NCBI GenBank assembly: GCA_000231825.2
Contig: JH720298.1
Span: 749,885-813,884, forward strand
Direction of reading: 5' to 3'
DNA length: 64,000 bases
Source: Tetrahymena elliotti 4EA
Lineage: Eukaryota; Ciliophora; Oligohymenophorea; Hymenostomatida; Tetrahymenidae
The notes beneath the pieces are model-generated. The model searched no databases, had not been told where the DNA came from, and was given only the letters and a program-made list of their open reading frames with translations. Below, piece by piece: positions 25,545-39,108 of the stretch (its first letter is position 1; every line of letters starts with the position of its first letter). The translations under genes and the position numbers were made by a program.

Positions 25545-26463
25545 AAAATAACTAAATAAACAAAAAAACAAACAAACAATGAATAATTATCTTTTTGTCT
25601 TAAATATCAATAAATATAAAAATTCTTAATTGAAATGTAAATTATTAATAAGAATTTATCTTAATCTTTACTTTAGTTTTCATATTATATTTGCTTGTAC
25701 ATTACATTAATTACCATAAAATTTTCTGATATCTATTTATAGAAAAATACTTAATTGCAATTAAACATTTCGCAGCCTCTCATTTTATCATTTTTTTACA
25801 AATTAATTCGAGATTTTTTTATTGAAATTTAATAAGAATTTATTTATCAAATTAACCAAAAATTAGTTTTTATTTCTTTCATTTTCTAATTATTTTGCCA
25901 TTTTTATTTTCTAAAAGCTCTTTCAAGCATGATCATTTTTCTAGTAAATTTTTTAATTTAATTTTAGTTAAATTATTTTGTTTGATTGTCTTATAATATA
26001 ATGTATTTTTTATTAAAACACCACTTAAAACTTACCTAAAGTATCTAATTTTTTAGAATGCTTCAAATGGTCAAAGAGGTAAAAAAACAAGTATTTCGAA
26101 GGATTGGGTTTTGCATATAAGAAGGTAAAGAAAATAAATTACATTATTTTATATAATAATTGTGTTAAGTTACTATGGTTGTTATTATAATGTATTTTTT
26201 CAAGTTGGATCCAATTCAGTAATTTACTTTAAATTATCTATTTTTTCATTGAAACATTGGAATTAGTTTTTTATTTGTATTTTTAAGTAATTATTTTGTT
26301 GCATAAAGTTAATAAATATCTATTAAACTATCAGTATTAGTTCAACTTATAACATTTACTAATAACTTTTAGAAATATTCTTCTATTGAATATATTTATT
26401 TAGTCTTTTTATTATTTATATTTGTAATAAAGAAAGTTTTTGTTGATTACTTTAAAATCAAAA
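25545..26463. other. spacer with an isolated coding-like patch
   Basis: AT-rich, but 26058-26125 is clearly richer in G and C. It is preceded by a T-rich AG and followed by GTAAAG, so it looks like an exon. Read in phase 0 it would add about 20 residues after copy 1 if the GTTTGA at 25539 were a splice donor, but that donor is atypical. It may instead be a tiny non-coding RNA or a remnant. Confidence 0.4.
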
Positions 26464-27210
26464 ATGGGTTTCTACTAAGATGATTTGAATTAAATAAAAT
26501 AGAGTTGGATCCTGAAAGATGATTAAAGAGCTTTATTAAGTATAAGAGTGATTCTTTTTTTAATTGTTGATGCTGTTTGGTGGTGCTAAATCTACTATTC
26601 TGGTAGTATAAATTTTCTGAACTTGATTATGAATTTATAATATTTGACAATGTGGGGATTGAATTTGCTTCATTTTTACTTAATATTTGCAATTTTTGAA
26701 ATGGTTTATTATTTAATAAAATAAAGAAATATACAATGCTTATGGAAATTATAATATTTTATGTTTTAATTTGGATTTGCTACTTCTTTAACTATTTTTC
26801 TTTTGTTCTGGACTGGTGTTTATCCTAATCTTAGCGAAAGTGAAAAGAATGATAGATGGCTGATGTTTTTAAATACAGCTGATCATGGAATTATCTTTGT
26901 AGTTTATTATATAGAATATATAATAAATAATATAATATTTAAATGGAAACAGTTTTATTTAACTCTATTAGCATGTATAATATACATGATAATCAATATG
27001 ATTATCACATTTTCCTATGAAAAAGTCTACTCAATCATAGATTGGGTTTCTTTATTTAGCTATCTCTGTGCATTAATATCTTTTTTAATTACTTTATTCC
27101 ATTTTTGGGTTGGCATAAAACTCTACCAGAAGTTCAAGCATAACAAGATATGTCAGGCATAATTATCAAATGCTCCTACAATAACAAACATTTAACTTCC
27201 TGTTTTATGA
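26464..27210 (+). CDS. six-TM membrane protein of AIG1/FAR-17a or Rolling-stone type, copy 2
   Basis: A single exon of 248 codons, ATG 26464 to TGA 27208-27210. It aligns with copy 1 along its whole length: same Met-Gly-Phe-Tyr start, Ser-Trp-Ile-Leu-Lys-Asp, Val-Asp-Ala-x-Trp-Trp-Cys, Leu-Thr-x-Trp-Gly-x-Asn-Leu-Leu-His-Phe-Tyr-Leu, Asp-His-Gly-Ile-Ile-Phe-Val and a Phe-His-Phe-Trp-Val C-terminal TM. It ends about 15 residues earlier than copy 1. Sequence beyond its TGA still resembles the copy 1 tail (Glu-Thr-Asn-Ile), so the tail was shortened by a new stop. Tandem duplicate; same uncertain lipid or membrane role. Confidence 0.88.
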
Positions 27211-28222
27211 GAAGAAACTAATATACCTCAGGTTGAATAGTAACTATGAAATTTAACCAAATATCTTTCTACACTATTAAAATTAAATTGTTAAATACAA
27301 ATTATACTCATCATTACTTCTTCTTTACTTTACTTTATTACTTATTTGTGAATATTTTATTCAAATCTTATCATTCATTTCTTTAATTCATTTTTTCATT
27401 GTTGATTTTTACTAAAAATAAAAATTCAATGAAGAAGATGGTTAAAATAACAATTTTAATAAATGATTAAAAACCAAGCTTTCTAAAAAATAGATTTAAC
27501 AAAAGAACAAAAATTATTTTTGGAAAAATATATTGGAAAAATCATATAAATATTTTTGAGTTGAATATTATATATAATTAATTTATCATGAATGTGATAA
27601 GAATGTTAAAACTAAAGATATTTAGTTTTTAAGTTTGATAGGTAGTATTTAATTCTCTGAGATTGCATTCATCATTAAAACTTTTAACTTTTAAAATATT
27701 TGGCATTTATGTTTGGAATTACCTTGAAGATTTTTTATCATTAATTTACTTAAAAAATTAAAGAACGTTCCATAAAATTGAGTCCAAATAAAGAATATAA
27801 AATATAATCACAAATAAAGAAATAAGCTTTTATCAAAATGATTCTAAAAAACTAAAGAAATAATTTAATGTTTTATAATTAGTATTTTAGTTTCCAAGAT
27901 TTCATTCATAATTAACATTTATTCACTTTTAAAAAATCTAAACATTTATGTTTTGAAGAAGATTATTTATTGCTAATTTATTGAAAAAATCAGAGAAAAA
28001 CTTCATAAAATTAAGTAAAAATAATTATTTTAGATCTTTGAATTACAAAAATAGAAAATTTAATTGCATAAATTACTTAATTATTAAAATTATTTTTATT
28101 TCTAGGAAAATTAGATGACTAGTAGTTATTTTATCACATATGAAGCTACTACTTTATTTTACTTTTTGCCATATCAAATACCTTTGATAAAAGTTTTTAA
28201 AAGTTAATTTTTTTAAAGTAAT
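27211..28222. other. AT-rich spacer with a degenerate direct repeat
   Basis: Lies between convergent genes (AIG1-like copy 2 and coatomer zeta). Holds a roughly 150-bp repeat (separate entry); nothing else stands out. Confidence 0.6.
27645..28030. repeat. degenerate direct repeat of about 150 bp, two copies
   Basis: Copies at about 27645-27795 and 27882-28030 share colinear blocks: GTATTT, GAGATTGCATTCAT versus AAGATTTCATTCAT, ACATTTATGTT-like, GAAGAT, and TTCCATAAAATTGAGT versus CTTCATAAAATTAAGT. The identity is only partial; I judged it by eye. Confidence 0.5.
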
Positions 28223-28999
28223 TCAAAAAGTTACAGAAGAAAAGGCTTTTTTATCACTAGGATTCAAATTCATATTATGTGTGTCAGCCATCATAGATCT
28301 AGCTAAGAGTGTATTAGATTCTAAGCATACTACGATTCTAATACAATTAAATTATTTAGAAAATTAATAAATTAAATAGAAAAAAAACTTACCCTTCATG
28401 AATAATTTCATCAATAATTGTAATAACTGACTCAAATTTAGAAATAATTTATTCTACATCAATATTGTCTCTATTTTTTATTTTTTGGAAATAAAATAAA
28501 CAAACTTGTCATTCTAATTTAATTGATTTATTTTTACTGTGTAATATGATTTAATGATTCTAATATAACATCAAGTATTTGACTTAGCAGAATTTCGTTT
28601 TCTTCTTAATCAGAAAATATAAACAATAAAACATCTTTGAATTTTTTGAAAACAACATTGAGCTAGTAGAATGAGAATATTTCAGCTGTTGCGAATAAAA
28701 TAAAACACTTTAAAATTCTTCAAAAATGAATATTTATGAAGAAATTATATTTATTATTGGTGTATTTTTCATCTTTTAAATATAATAATCTTTTTACTCT
28801 AACTTGGCTTCATGTCTTTTATTTTTAGCTTAATGGCTTTATTGCAGATATCTACTTCAAATTTTCTTTAACCATCGAATGTGCTGATATTGTTATTATT
28901 CACATTCAACTTAGATTGATGAAAAGTAGTTGTGTAGTATTGAGAATATATTCTATCTCCATTCATTTTAAGAAATGAAATTCCCAAAATTTTGCTCAT
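28223..28999 (-). CDS. COPZ: coatomer subunit zeta
   Basis: Four exons, 28798-28999, 28538-28685, 28393-28470 and 28223-28337, join with consistent phases to 180 residues; all introns are GT...AG. The protein starts with Ile-Ser-Phe-Leu-Lys-Met-Asn-Gly-Asp-Arg-Ile-Tyr, matching the zeta-COP opening strand (Leu-Asp-Asn-Asp-Gly-Asp-Arg), followed by Tyr-Tyr. The second exon gives the Val-Val-Phe-Lys and Phe-Ser-Asp-x-Glu-Glu-Asn-Glu block. The third and fourth give Ile-Asp-Glu-Ile-Ile-His-Glu-Gly-Ile-Val-Val-Cys-Leu-Glu-Ser-Asn, equivalent to the family's Asp-Glu-Ile-Val-Asp-Gly-Gly...Glu-Ser. Zeta is the longin-fold small subunit of COPI, needed for Golgi-to-ER vesicle coats. The ATG at 28997-28999 is chosen because an upstream in-frame ATG region lacks family match. 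The length fits the usual 177-180. Confidence 0.9.
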
Positions 29000-30163
29000 A
29001 AATGGATAATTAACTTGCTTTTGAAAACAAAATAAAAATGTCTTAAAAACAAGTAAATATAAAGAAGAATACATTCTTTGGTGCTGCACTACTCATCTTC
29101 CTATTCTCCTATTATTTTTATTTATTTATTTGCTTGATGATAAATAGATGGATGCTTGTTATCAAACTAAATGTACTTTTAAAAATATTTGTTTCTCCTT
29201 ATGGAATTTAATTACAATTTACAAGATTAAAATAGTATAAATTTTATTTTCAAAAAAGTAAGAATTTCTCAGAAAACTTTTTAAAATTCTTATAATAAAT
29301 CAATTCTTTAAGTCTTCTAAAGATTTTATTGAATTACAAATTAAAATGTATTTTTTTAATCTAGCATGTTTGCCTATTTGTTTGTTTTTCTTTTTGATTG
29401 AAATAATTTCAGCTGAAATCAATAGAATAGACTCAATCAACTCCACCAAAATTCAATCATAAATCAAATATTTGATAAAAAACTCTAATAAGATATTTGA
29501 AAAAAAGCTAAAAAACTAAAAAATATTAATCCTCTTTTCAAAACAAACCCACGGGTCTTCAGTTAAACACCTTACTCAAATAAATACTTAAATAAATTGT
29601 TGAAATGATAGCGCCCTTTTTACTTTTTGAAGCGAATATTATTAGAAGTAGAAGATCTTCTTAAAGTGTGAGGATAAAATGATGAATTTATGGATGATAA
29701 TTGTTAAAAGATAATGATTAATGATCTACCTACTGAATTAATTCTTTGCTGTGATTATTATTGCAAGAAGTAATAATTTAATGATGAAATAATTAATTTT
29801 ATAGCTTAAAATAAAGATTCTGTTTCAAGAAAATTAAAAATGCATTTGATTATTAATTATTTTTTGATTTACTTTTATAAATGAATGAATGAATTAGTTT
29901 GTTAAAATTTAAAGAAGATAAATAAAAGTAAATAGAAATACCCATAAAAGAATTCAAGAATGCTTGTATTCTATTTTGATACTTGTTAATTTTTATAATT
30001 GATTTATTGTGAGACGTCAATCAATCAATTCAGCAAATAAGTAAATAAGCAAAGAAATTAATTGTATTAAATTCAGCAATTTTCAAAAATTATAAAATAA
30101 ATTAATAAATAAATACATAAATTCTTTTTCTTTAAAAAAAAACAAAGTAGTGAGATAGAAGAA
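29000..30163. other. divergent promoter spacer
   Basis: Lies between the divergently transcribed coatomer zeta and CaM-kinase genes, so it should hold both promoters. AT-rich, no coding stretch, no long repeats. Confidence 0.6.
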
Positions 30164-31734
<1,571 letters not shown>

Positions 31735-32781
31735 AAGAGACTAAAAGGAATTTAGTTAGGTATCTGAAAGATTTCAATAAAAAGAAATTAGATAGATTGA
31801 TATAAAACAAGCAAATAAAGATAGAAATTAAAAAAAACAACAAATAATTTAAGCAATTATAATTATAATATAAATAAGCATAGATAAATAAATTTATTTT
31901 CAACGTATTTTATTAATCGTTCAAATAATTTCCTCATCATTAAATCAAATCTAATGATGAAATCCATCCATTAAATTCTATTTCTATTCATTATTTGATT
32001 TATTTTCATTTTTCAATTCAATTAAATTTATTTCATATTCAAATCAACATGTTAGCTAAGCAAATTCTTTATTGTTTTATCTAAAGCCTAATCTATTTCT
32101 TTCAATTTTCTCTTTTTTTATTATTACAAATAAGTTATTTTAAAAGTTAACAATTTTAATCAATTTTTTTAAATTAGAAATTTCTTGATTATAAATCTAT
32201 TGATTAGTATTTAGATGTTTTTGCTTAAGTAAGTAAAAAATTCATCAATAAATCTATTAAGCTAAATAAAAGTAATTATGGATTGATTTTATTTATTTTC
32301 GATATAATATAAAATATTTTTAATTCCTAATGCAAATCTTGTTCTTTCTATTTAAATTATTTGATTGTTTCTTATTTTTATGATAATTACTATTGAAAAT
32401 TATTTTTTAAGAATAATTTTTGAATAATACCATTTGAGTTTGTAAGATAAATATAATATTTGTTTAAATAATCATTGTTCTCCATAGAAATTCATCGTTT
32501 GTTTAAGATAAAATTTTTTTTGAAAGCTCTATATTACATTTGTAAAATTAATTTTTATGTTAAATTTTCTCTTGAACAATTTCTTAAAATTAATGATAAA
32601 TTATATTTATTCAAAGATTGTTATAAATACATTCATTGATCTCTTTGATAAACATATTACTTATTTAGGTAGAAACAATTTACTGAGATAGAAAAAATAT
32701 TATTTTAATTTATGATTTATGAAGCTTATTCATATCTCTTTTTGATCTTTATTTTTGTAATAAAAATTTTGAGATAAAATT
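31735..32781. other. AT-rich spacer between convergent genes
   Basis: Separates the 3' ends of the CaM-kinase and the channel gene. No coding composition, RNA gene or clear repeat seen. Confidence 0.6.
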
Positions 32782-34083
32782 TCAATTTACTTGCTGGCAT
32801 TATTGGTATTCAAAAGACTCTATCAAATATTCTAACTCTTCTAATAAACCCTACTAAACTTTGGAAATATTAGAGTGGATATCAACTCTACCTAACAACA
32901 TTCTAAATTAATTATCCTCTGAAAAGGGTCTCTCAAAGGCTTATATTTTTTCCTAATCTTATTCAGTTAAATTGAATAAGCTTATGAGAATAATAACTAG
33001 AAGACTCAATAGAACCTAACCAGATAAGCAAAGAAAATTAGTAAAAATCTTACCAAGGTATGTTTTAGGAATTAAATCTCCATATCCTACAGAAGTAACA
33101 GCAACTATAACAAAATATCCACCTTAATTGAAAAATATTTTAGATTTTTAATAAAATTAAGTTAAATTTTACTTTGCAAGATTGTGTTGAATTATTAAGG
33201 TTGCTTATTAAGTTCTAATACAAATATTATATAGCTAAATACAAAAATAAAGAGAAAAGTAATTGAAGATATGAGCATAATAGGTCTAAATTAGTTAAGG
33301 CTCTAAAAGGAGAACCAAAAAGAATTCTTTTTTTTGTAATATTCATTGTTTATCAAAATGTATTTTATTATTTCAACAAACTTGAGAGTAGAAAATATAC
33401 TGATAATAGAATCTAACTGGTATTCTACTTCAATATTCACAGTACCATTCACTTTAGGAGGAGTGCAAATAAGTAAAATCACTATAGTCAAAACATTCAA
33501 GCTTTTCTTATTTTCCTTGTAATAAAAGAAAACGCTAGCACAACCCAAAAGAAGACATACAACCCTTAAAAAACAAAAAGCTGGCTCTTCATGTTAATTA
33601 AGCAAAATAATTAAGTTTTCTTCTTTTTGAATTAAAGTCTACTTTGTAAAGTAATAGCTCTATTGTTTTAAACAATATATTTTAGCTGGAAATTAATTGT
33701 TACAAAATATATCTTTAAAATTTTAGACATCTCTTATTTGTAAATTATTAAAATTACTTCACAGCACTGGATTAAAGCATTTATTGAACCTAGTATTGTG
33801 TATAATTTATGATTTTTCATTATCTCTCTATAAAAAGTTTTAATTATTAATTCTTAATCTTAATAGTATCAAATCAATTTATTAATTAATTCTTGGTATT
33901 TAATTAGTTCTCCTTTCCTTTTAATTTATTTTACTGTATCTTTTTGTTAAGATACCATATCTTTTCTGATATGTCATTATATTAATTATATCAAAAACCT
34001 TCTATTAGACTCATTATATTATCACAATTCAAATCATTTTGATTATTTTGCAAAAAATCAAAATAATCTAATCTATTCAACAT
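32782..34083 (-). CDS. SK-like (small-conductance type) potassium channel
   Basis: The pore is unmistakable: Gly-Tyr-Phe-Val-Ile-Val-Ala-Val-Thr-Ser-Val-Gly-Tyr-Gly-Asp, the K+ selectivity filter, at about 33060-33130. It is followed by Lys-Thr-Tyr-Leu-Gly-Lys and a last hydrophobic helix as in SK channels, then an acidic, Gln-rich tail to TGA at 32782-32784. Upstream coding stretches carry several hydrophobic segments, including Leu-Thr-Ile-Val-Ile-Leu-Leu-Ile-Cys-Thr-Pro-Pro. An intron at about 33134-33180 precedes the pore exon. Further 5' the reading frame changes near 33500-33580 and again near 33980, so at least two more introns are needed. The start at 34081-34083 is tentative. Channel identity is firm; the N-terminal exon map is not. 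It likely sets membrane potential in the plasma membrane or cilium. Calcium gating is inferred from the SK-like pore only. Confidence 0.75.
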
Positions 34084-35398
34084 TGAAGTGGATCCATATT
34101 TTAAATTAGTATTTTGTTTGCAATATTTAATGTAATACTATTGTAAATAATTTTTTGGTATTTTAATTCTAACCAACCAAAGCAAATCTTTTTTACTATT
34201 TATCTATTTAGAATTTAAAAAAATATTTTATTAAAGTAAATCAATTAGTTTATATTTTCCACCAACAACTATATGATTAATTATCAACTAAAATTAATTT
34301 TTTTAAACATTTTTTATCATTTACATTATGATGTTATTCTTTTGAGTAATAGAATAAAAATCAAAATTTTTTTATTCTTTATTTTATGATGTTAATTATT
34401 GAAAATAAAATGAAAAATTTTTTAATCAATTTTTACTTTTTATAATTATAATTTTAAAGAATTAATAATATACTATAATGTTTTATCAATTATCTCCCAT
34501 TAATTAATCATATTTACTATTATTTTGCTCTCCACACAGGCTAGAATCATTAAATAAATGGTCCACACTCATAATTGCTACACTAATAAATCTTTGAGTA
34601 AATAATTTATTTTTATTGTTAAAATGAATAGATAGTACATATCTTTTCAAAATATTTTAACTAGTTTCTCCATTCATTTTGTGATTAGACCAAAAATTAG
34701 TCACAAAATACAAGATGAAATTTTAATAATGTGTTTTTAATAACAAAAATAATTTCTCAAGAAATATATTCCTTTTTTTCCATCTCATTTTAAAGTGATT
34801 AAGATGGTAAAGATTTAATATCATTAAAATTTAAGCTATTTCCATGATATTTTTATCTATTTTTTGTTAGATATTTTTGAATGAAATAAGAAATTAACTC
34901 TTTTACTTTAAATTTTAACTTTTGAAGAAAAGCTTAGTATTTTCTTTTTTAAGGTTACATACTTTATTTCTTAATAAAAACTAAGACAAAAATATATTTT
35001 TTTAAAGTTGATATTTCAATTGCAATTTAATTTTGTATTTTTTTAGTTCAGCAGAAAAAAGAAAAAATAAGCAATAAATCTTAATTTGTCTTTACGAATT
35101 AACAAAAATAAGTGACCAGATGGAGAATAAAAGAAAAATGGAGGGAGGTATTTAAGAAATATTAGTGAATATTTTGAAACATATTAACATAAAATGATTA
35201 TTAAAAATTAAAAGTGATTGATAGATAGATACTTTGTTAAAATATTTGTTATATGATAAGATATAATTTTAGATATACTATACTGTATTGTATATTAGTT
35301 TTTTGCATTCATTTTTTGCTTGTTTTTTTTATTATTTACTATAAACTTATTTACTTCAGCTCCAATAATTTTTAATTCTTTTCTTCTTTTTTACTATT
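34084..35398. other. AT-rich spacer
   Basis: Between the 3' end of the seven-TM gene and the channel gene's 5' end. Very A/T-rich, with only a 25-codon open frame at 35120. No feature supported. Confidence 0.55.
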
Positions 35399-36706
35399 TC
35401 ATTCATCGTTTTAAGGCTGATGTTTGTTTTTGTAATCTGAAATTTTAAATCCATAATTTAATGCTGCCATTCCATCAATTGTGCTTCTTTTGAAGCGATC
35501 AGGAATATATCCTTCTTCATATTCTTGACTTTCATGCTGCCTTTTGTAATTTGAATTTGATTTACTAATATTTAAGATAGGTTAGCTTGGAGGAGTATTG
35601 TCAGAGGTATTATCGCCAAAATTTTCTTTTGTGTTCCTATTTGATTCATTCATATTGCTTTAGTTGTTAACTACTTTTGCACAAATAATTTAGGACCTTT
35701 GAAAGTCATCTTCATTTATAGAAATCTAATTTTCTTCACATAAACTATACTAAAGACTACTTTAATGTCTACTGTTACTGGTAGAAGAATCTTCATCTGA
35801 ACAGTCATCAACTTCAATAGTAAATATTAAATCTTCATGATTTTTATTCATCTTAGCCTTAGAGAATGGAATGTAATAAAATACATAAGGGATAATTAAG
35901 CAAGGTGTTATCTCTACTATTGAAAAGAAAAATAAAAAGACTTATGATTCATTTTTTAAGGAAGTGAATATATAATCATTTGAACAAATAAGAGTTGGTT
36001 CTACAGAATACTCATTGATCACATTTAAAACAATTTAAGCTAGGGTAGTTATTAAATATGTTATTAGGATAGAACGAACTTGTTTCTATAAAAGTAGGTA
36101 CAAATGTCCTTTTTTTTATACTTAAAAATACTCAGAGTCTTAATTCTTTTATTCTAGGTCTACAACATTCTCTTTGTTTATCTTTCTATAGAGACCTATG
36201 CCAAAGAACAGACTTACAAGCATAGAAATACCACTTAATGAAAGGGGAATGTAGTAGCTCCAAGAAAACCAGTTATAGCAATCTCCTCTTTTCAAACTTG
36301 CAAGCACATAAATTGCCACTCCTATTATCAAAAGCTTATATGCTATAAAAATCCTCATGATGATTTTTTTAGTTTATTAATCTTTATGAGGTTTAAGTAT
36401 ATTTGCTCTGAAATAGAGCTATGTAAAACTTGTTGCTACAAATGAGAATGTTATTGCTTGAACGAACTAGCTACTGAGGAGGATACGAATATCATCTACA
36501 AAAAAATTTTAAATAAATTGAAGTAGACTTTGAATAAAGGTAGTGACTAATGCAAGCGATTCAAATTTAAGATTCAAAGTAGATGTCCACATTTTAATAA
36601 TACAAACGAATGAAAATATCATCACAATAAAAGCATATAAACTCGATGTTATGGTCATACCACAATCTAATGCCGAGTTATTGCAATCTTTTACTATAGT
36701 AATCAT
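35399..36706 (-). CDS. seven-TM protein with acidic Ser-rich C-tail (receptor-like)
   Basis: An uninterrupted frame of 435 codons, ATG 36704-36706 to TGA 35399-35401, with many TAA/TAG glutamines. The first 260 residues contain seven hydrophobic segments of 17-24 residues separated by short loops, with the N-terminus bearing Cys near residues 8 and 16. The remaining 170 residues are polar: an acidic Asp-Asp-Cys-Ser-Asp-Glu-Asp-Ser-Ser-Thr patch, Asn/Ser-rich linker, then Tyr- and Lys-rich end. This topology is that of a G-protein-coupled receptor or of the plant THH1/TOM3-like group. I see no diagnostic family motif (no DRY or NPxxY), so the role is open. Single exon, plasma membrane by inference. 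Confidence 0.88.
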
Positions 36707-37052
36707 AGTTTGCAAAGCTTAATCTTTTTTGACTTCTTTTAAATAGCTATCTATGTCCTTTCGCTTTCTTTTGGCTTTTTAATTGATATTTTTTAAGATT
36801 TTAATTAATTTTTTGGGTGAGCATATAAAAACCCTCTATAAATAATTGTTTTTTTGCCTGGCAATTAATAAAATAAAGACCATCTATAAGAGTAAACGAT
36901 TTAATTAATAAATAATTGATTCACTTCGATTGCACTTTGAATTTTAGCTGACATGATAAATCGATAAATATTATGAAGCAGAATACAAATCTATTAAATC
37001 TTTATGTTTATCCTTGAAATCTTTTAAAGAAGAAGTATATTTTCCTTTTCAC
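36707..37052. other. short spacer
   Basis: Upstream of the seven-TM gene and downstream of the unresolved gene at 37053. A/T-rich; nothing recognised. Confidence 0.5.
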
Positions 37053-37520
37053 TCAATTTTTCTACTTTTTTTGCTTATACCTGAAATAATAATAATAATA
37101 ATAAGAAATAATAAATCTTAGTTTACAATTCATTTGTGTAATTTTATTGATCGATTTTATTTAGAATTTTTTTTAAAACTCCCAAGGGTAAATCAAGCTC
37201 AAAAAAATCAAAACATTCTAGATCATTACAATAATCATAGACAACATAAATTTAGAATATTAATTCAAATACTTCTCATAGAAATGTTCTAAATTCTAAC
37301 ACTGCACAAAGGTTTATAAGAATATATTAAATTATACAAATTTAACAAGCATTTTTGTAAATTATGATTATTTAATACCATTCTATTTCCATTGCTGTAA
37401 TTTGACTAGCCATATAATATTAAGTCTCCATCTTTGAATACATCAGCTTTTTAGTCTTGAAAAGCAAATTTTTTTCCTTTAGGCTCTCATAGAAATTTTC
37501 TCTTTATTAAAATCTGCAAA
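37053..37520 (-). CDS. unresolved protein-coding gene with unclear exons
   Basis: The minus strand shows protein-like composition across about 470 bp, but in different frames. One frame near 37390-37480 gives a segment with Lys-Asp-Gly-Asp-Leu-Ile-Leu-Tyr-Gly. A frame at about 37140-37265 gives an Asp/Glu/Cys/Phe-rich helix with Leu-Pro-Leu-Gly. A canonical intron beginning GTAAAC and ending with a TTA-repeat plus TTTCAG (about 37081-37126) then joins to a Lys/Gln-rich end at TGA 37053-37055. Two further introns, or frameshifts, are needed. The start is not found; 37520 is the limit of convincing sequence. No family recognised. It may be a decaying pseudogene. Confidence 0.35.
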
Positions 37521-39108
37521 CAAAATCAATGGTTTTTAAATAAATTGTTTATTTTTTAACAAATAAAAAACTTTTTCATATTATTTCAAAAATAAATAAA
37601 AAAACAAATAAGCCCAAATAATAAATTTAATTTGGTTCTTTTTAAATTTAAAAAAACATAAATTATAATTAATAATCTTAATAATAACTTTTAAAAGGAA
37701 TAGTAATTTCTTATTTTTGTAAAATCAATTAAAAAATTTATTGATATTTTTACAATTTTTTTTAGATAAATAATTCTAATAATAAATTTTATTTATTTCT
37801 AGATAAGAATGCATGTGTTTATTTTAATATTTTAATTTTAAAGCCTTGTTATTTTCTATTTTAAATAAAACTTTTTAAATATTTACCAGTATTGCTTATG
37901 AAGTTGTAGTTCTAAATTATAAATTTTGATTGTTCTTTTCTGCTTAAAGATTTTTTTTAGTAAAATTGCTAAAAGCTACTTCAAATGATCTCTATTTAAT
38001 AATACTTCATGAAAATTTGTTTTTAAATTTTCTATTTTTTTTGAAGCAAATTATTTTCAATATGTTTAAATTACACTTTTTCACACTACTTCTTTATATT
38101 TTTGTATGTAATTTAATCATTTTCGTTAAATTGAAAAAAATGCTTTACGAAAAAATAATTTAAAATTTAAATTAATTCCATATTTCAAAAAATAAAAAGT
38201 GTAAGTGAACGAATGAACAGAAAAATAATTTAATTTTTAAATGTTTTGAGAGGAAAAGAATTATTTATAAATTTAAGTTATCAAAACTTGTCAAAAAATA
38301 CTTACAAACGTAGATTCTAAATATCTATTTATCACAAACTAAGCTACATGTTTGTTTACTCTAAAATTTCTTGAAAGGTTTATTTTTTATGAAAATTGTA
38401 TAAATTTGCTCATAAAAAAATTTTTATAAATTCTTAAAATATAAATAAAATAAAAATATATAAAAAAAATAACAAACACAGTGAAAATAATAACAAAAAA
38501 ATCAAATATCACATAAGAAAAAATAACCATCAACTGATTTATCATTAGTAGTTAACTTTGAGAAAATAAATACTTTTTTAAAATAAAATTAATGATATTA
38601 GCTTCATTGTAGTTTTTTGGGTTTGTTCCAGTCCTTCTATAATTGTTTGTTGGATTAGTTTTTCCTTTCATTCTTTAATAAATTCTAATTGAATAAAAAT
38701 AATATTGATTACATTTTTACACAGAAGATTCTTTATAGGTTCAAACAAAATCTTACTTCTGCTTTGATCTACTCAAAGACTAAAAGACTTTTATTCATTA
38801 GGATATTAAAAAAGGTTAATTTGAGTTTTCTTTCTTTATAAAATAAATTATGAGTTCACAATTTAAAAACTAAAAATTTCTATAAATATCAAGGTTTGAG
38901 AATAGTAATTTTAAATCATTTAAAATATATTCTAATAATAAGATTTTTGTTTACATTTTATTGAAACAAAAAATCTTTGTTGAAATTAACTAATAAGAAT
39001 ATAAGTATTTAAAAACATATTTGTTGGAATTAATTAATAATAATATAAGTATTTTTCCAATAATTTAATTACAATTAACTAATTTTAAATAAAGATTCTT
39101 AGCTCGAA
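37521..39108. other. AT-rich spacer upstream of the FAC family array
   Basis: Its last 300 bp resemble the region upstream of the second array member (shared CTTTATAAAATAAATTA block), showing that the duplication unit includes promoter DNA. No gene seen. Confidence 0.55.

Noticed and set aside
28240..28340. Possible tRNA (GGATTCAAATTC resembles a T-arm)
   Set aside because: T-stem and acceptor stem do not pair; the stretch is the last exon of coatomer zeta on the other strand.
33020..33068. Intron-like GTAAGA...GTTAG within the channel pore exon
   Set aside because: It is in frame and encodes the conserved helix after the selectivity filter, so it is coding.
35120..35197. Short ATG frame of 25 codons with charged residues
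   Set aside because: Too short, no splice partner identified, isolated in spacer DNA.
37966..38163. Plus-strand 65-codon Phe/Leu-rich open frame
   Set aside because: T-rich low complexity gives artificial hydrophobic runs; no homologous feature or splice support.
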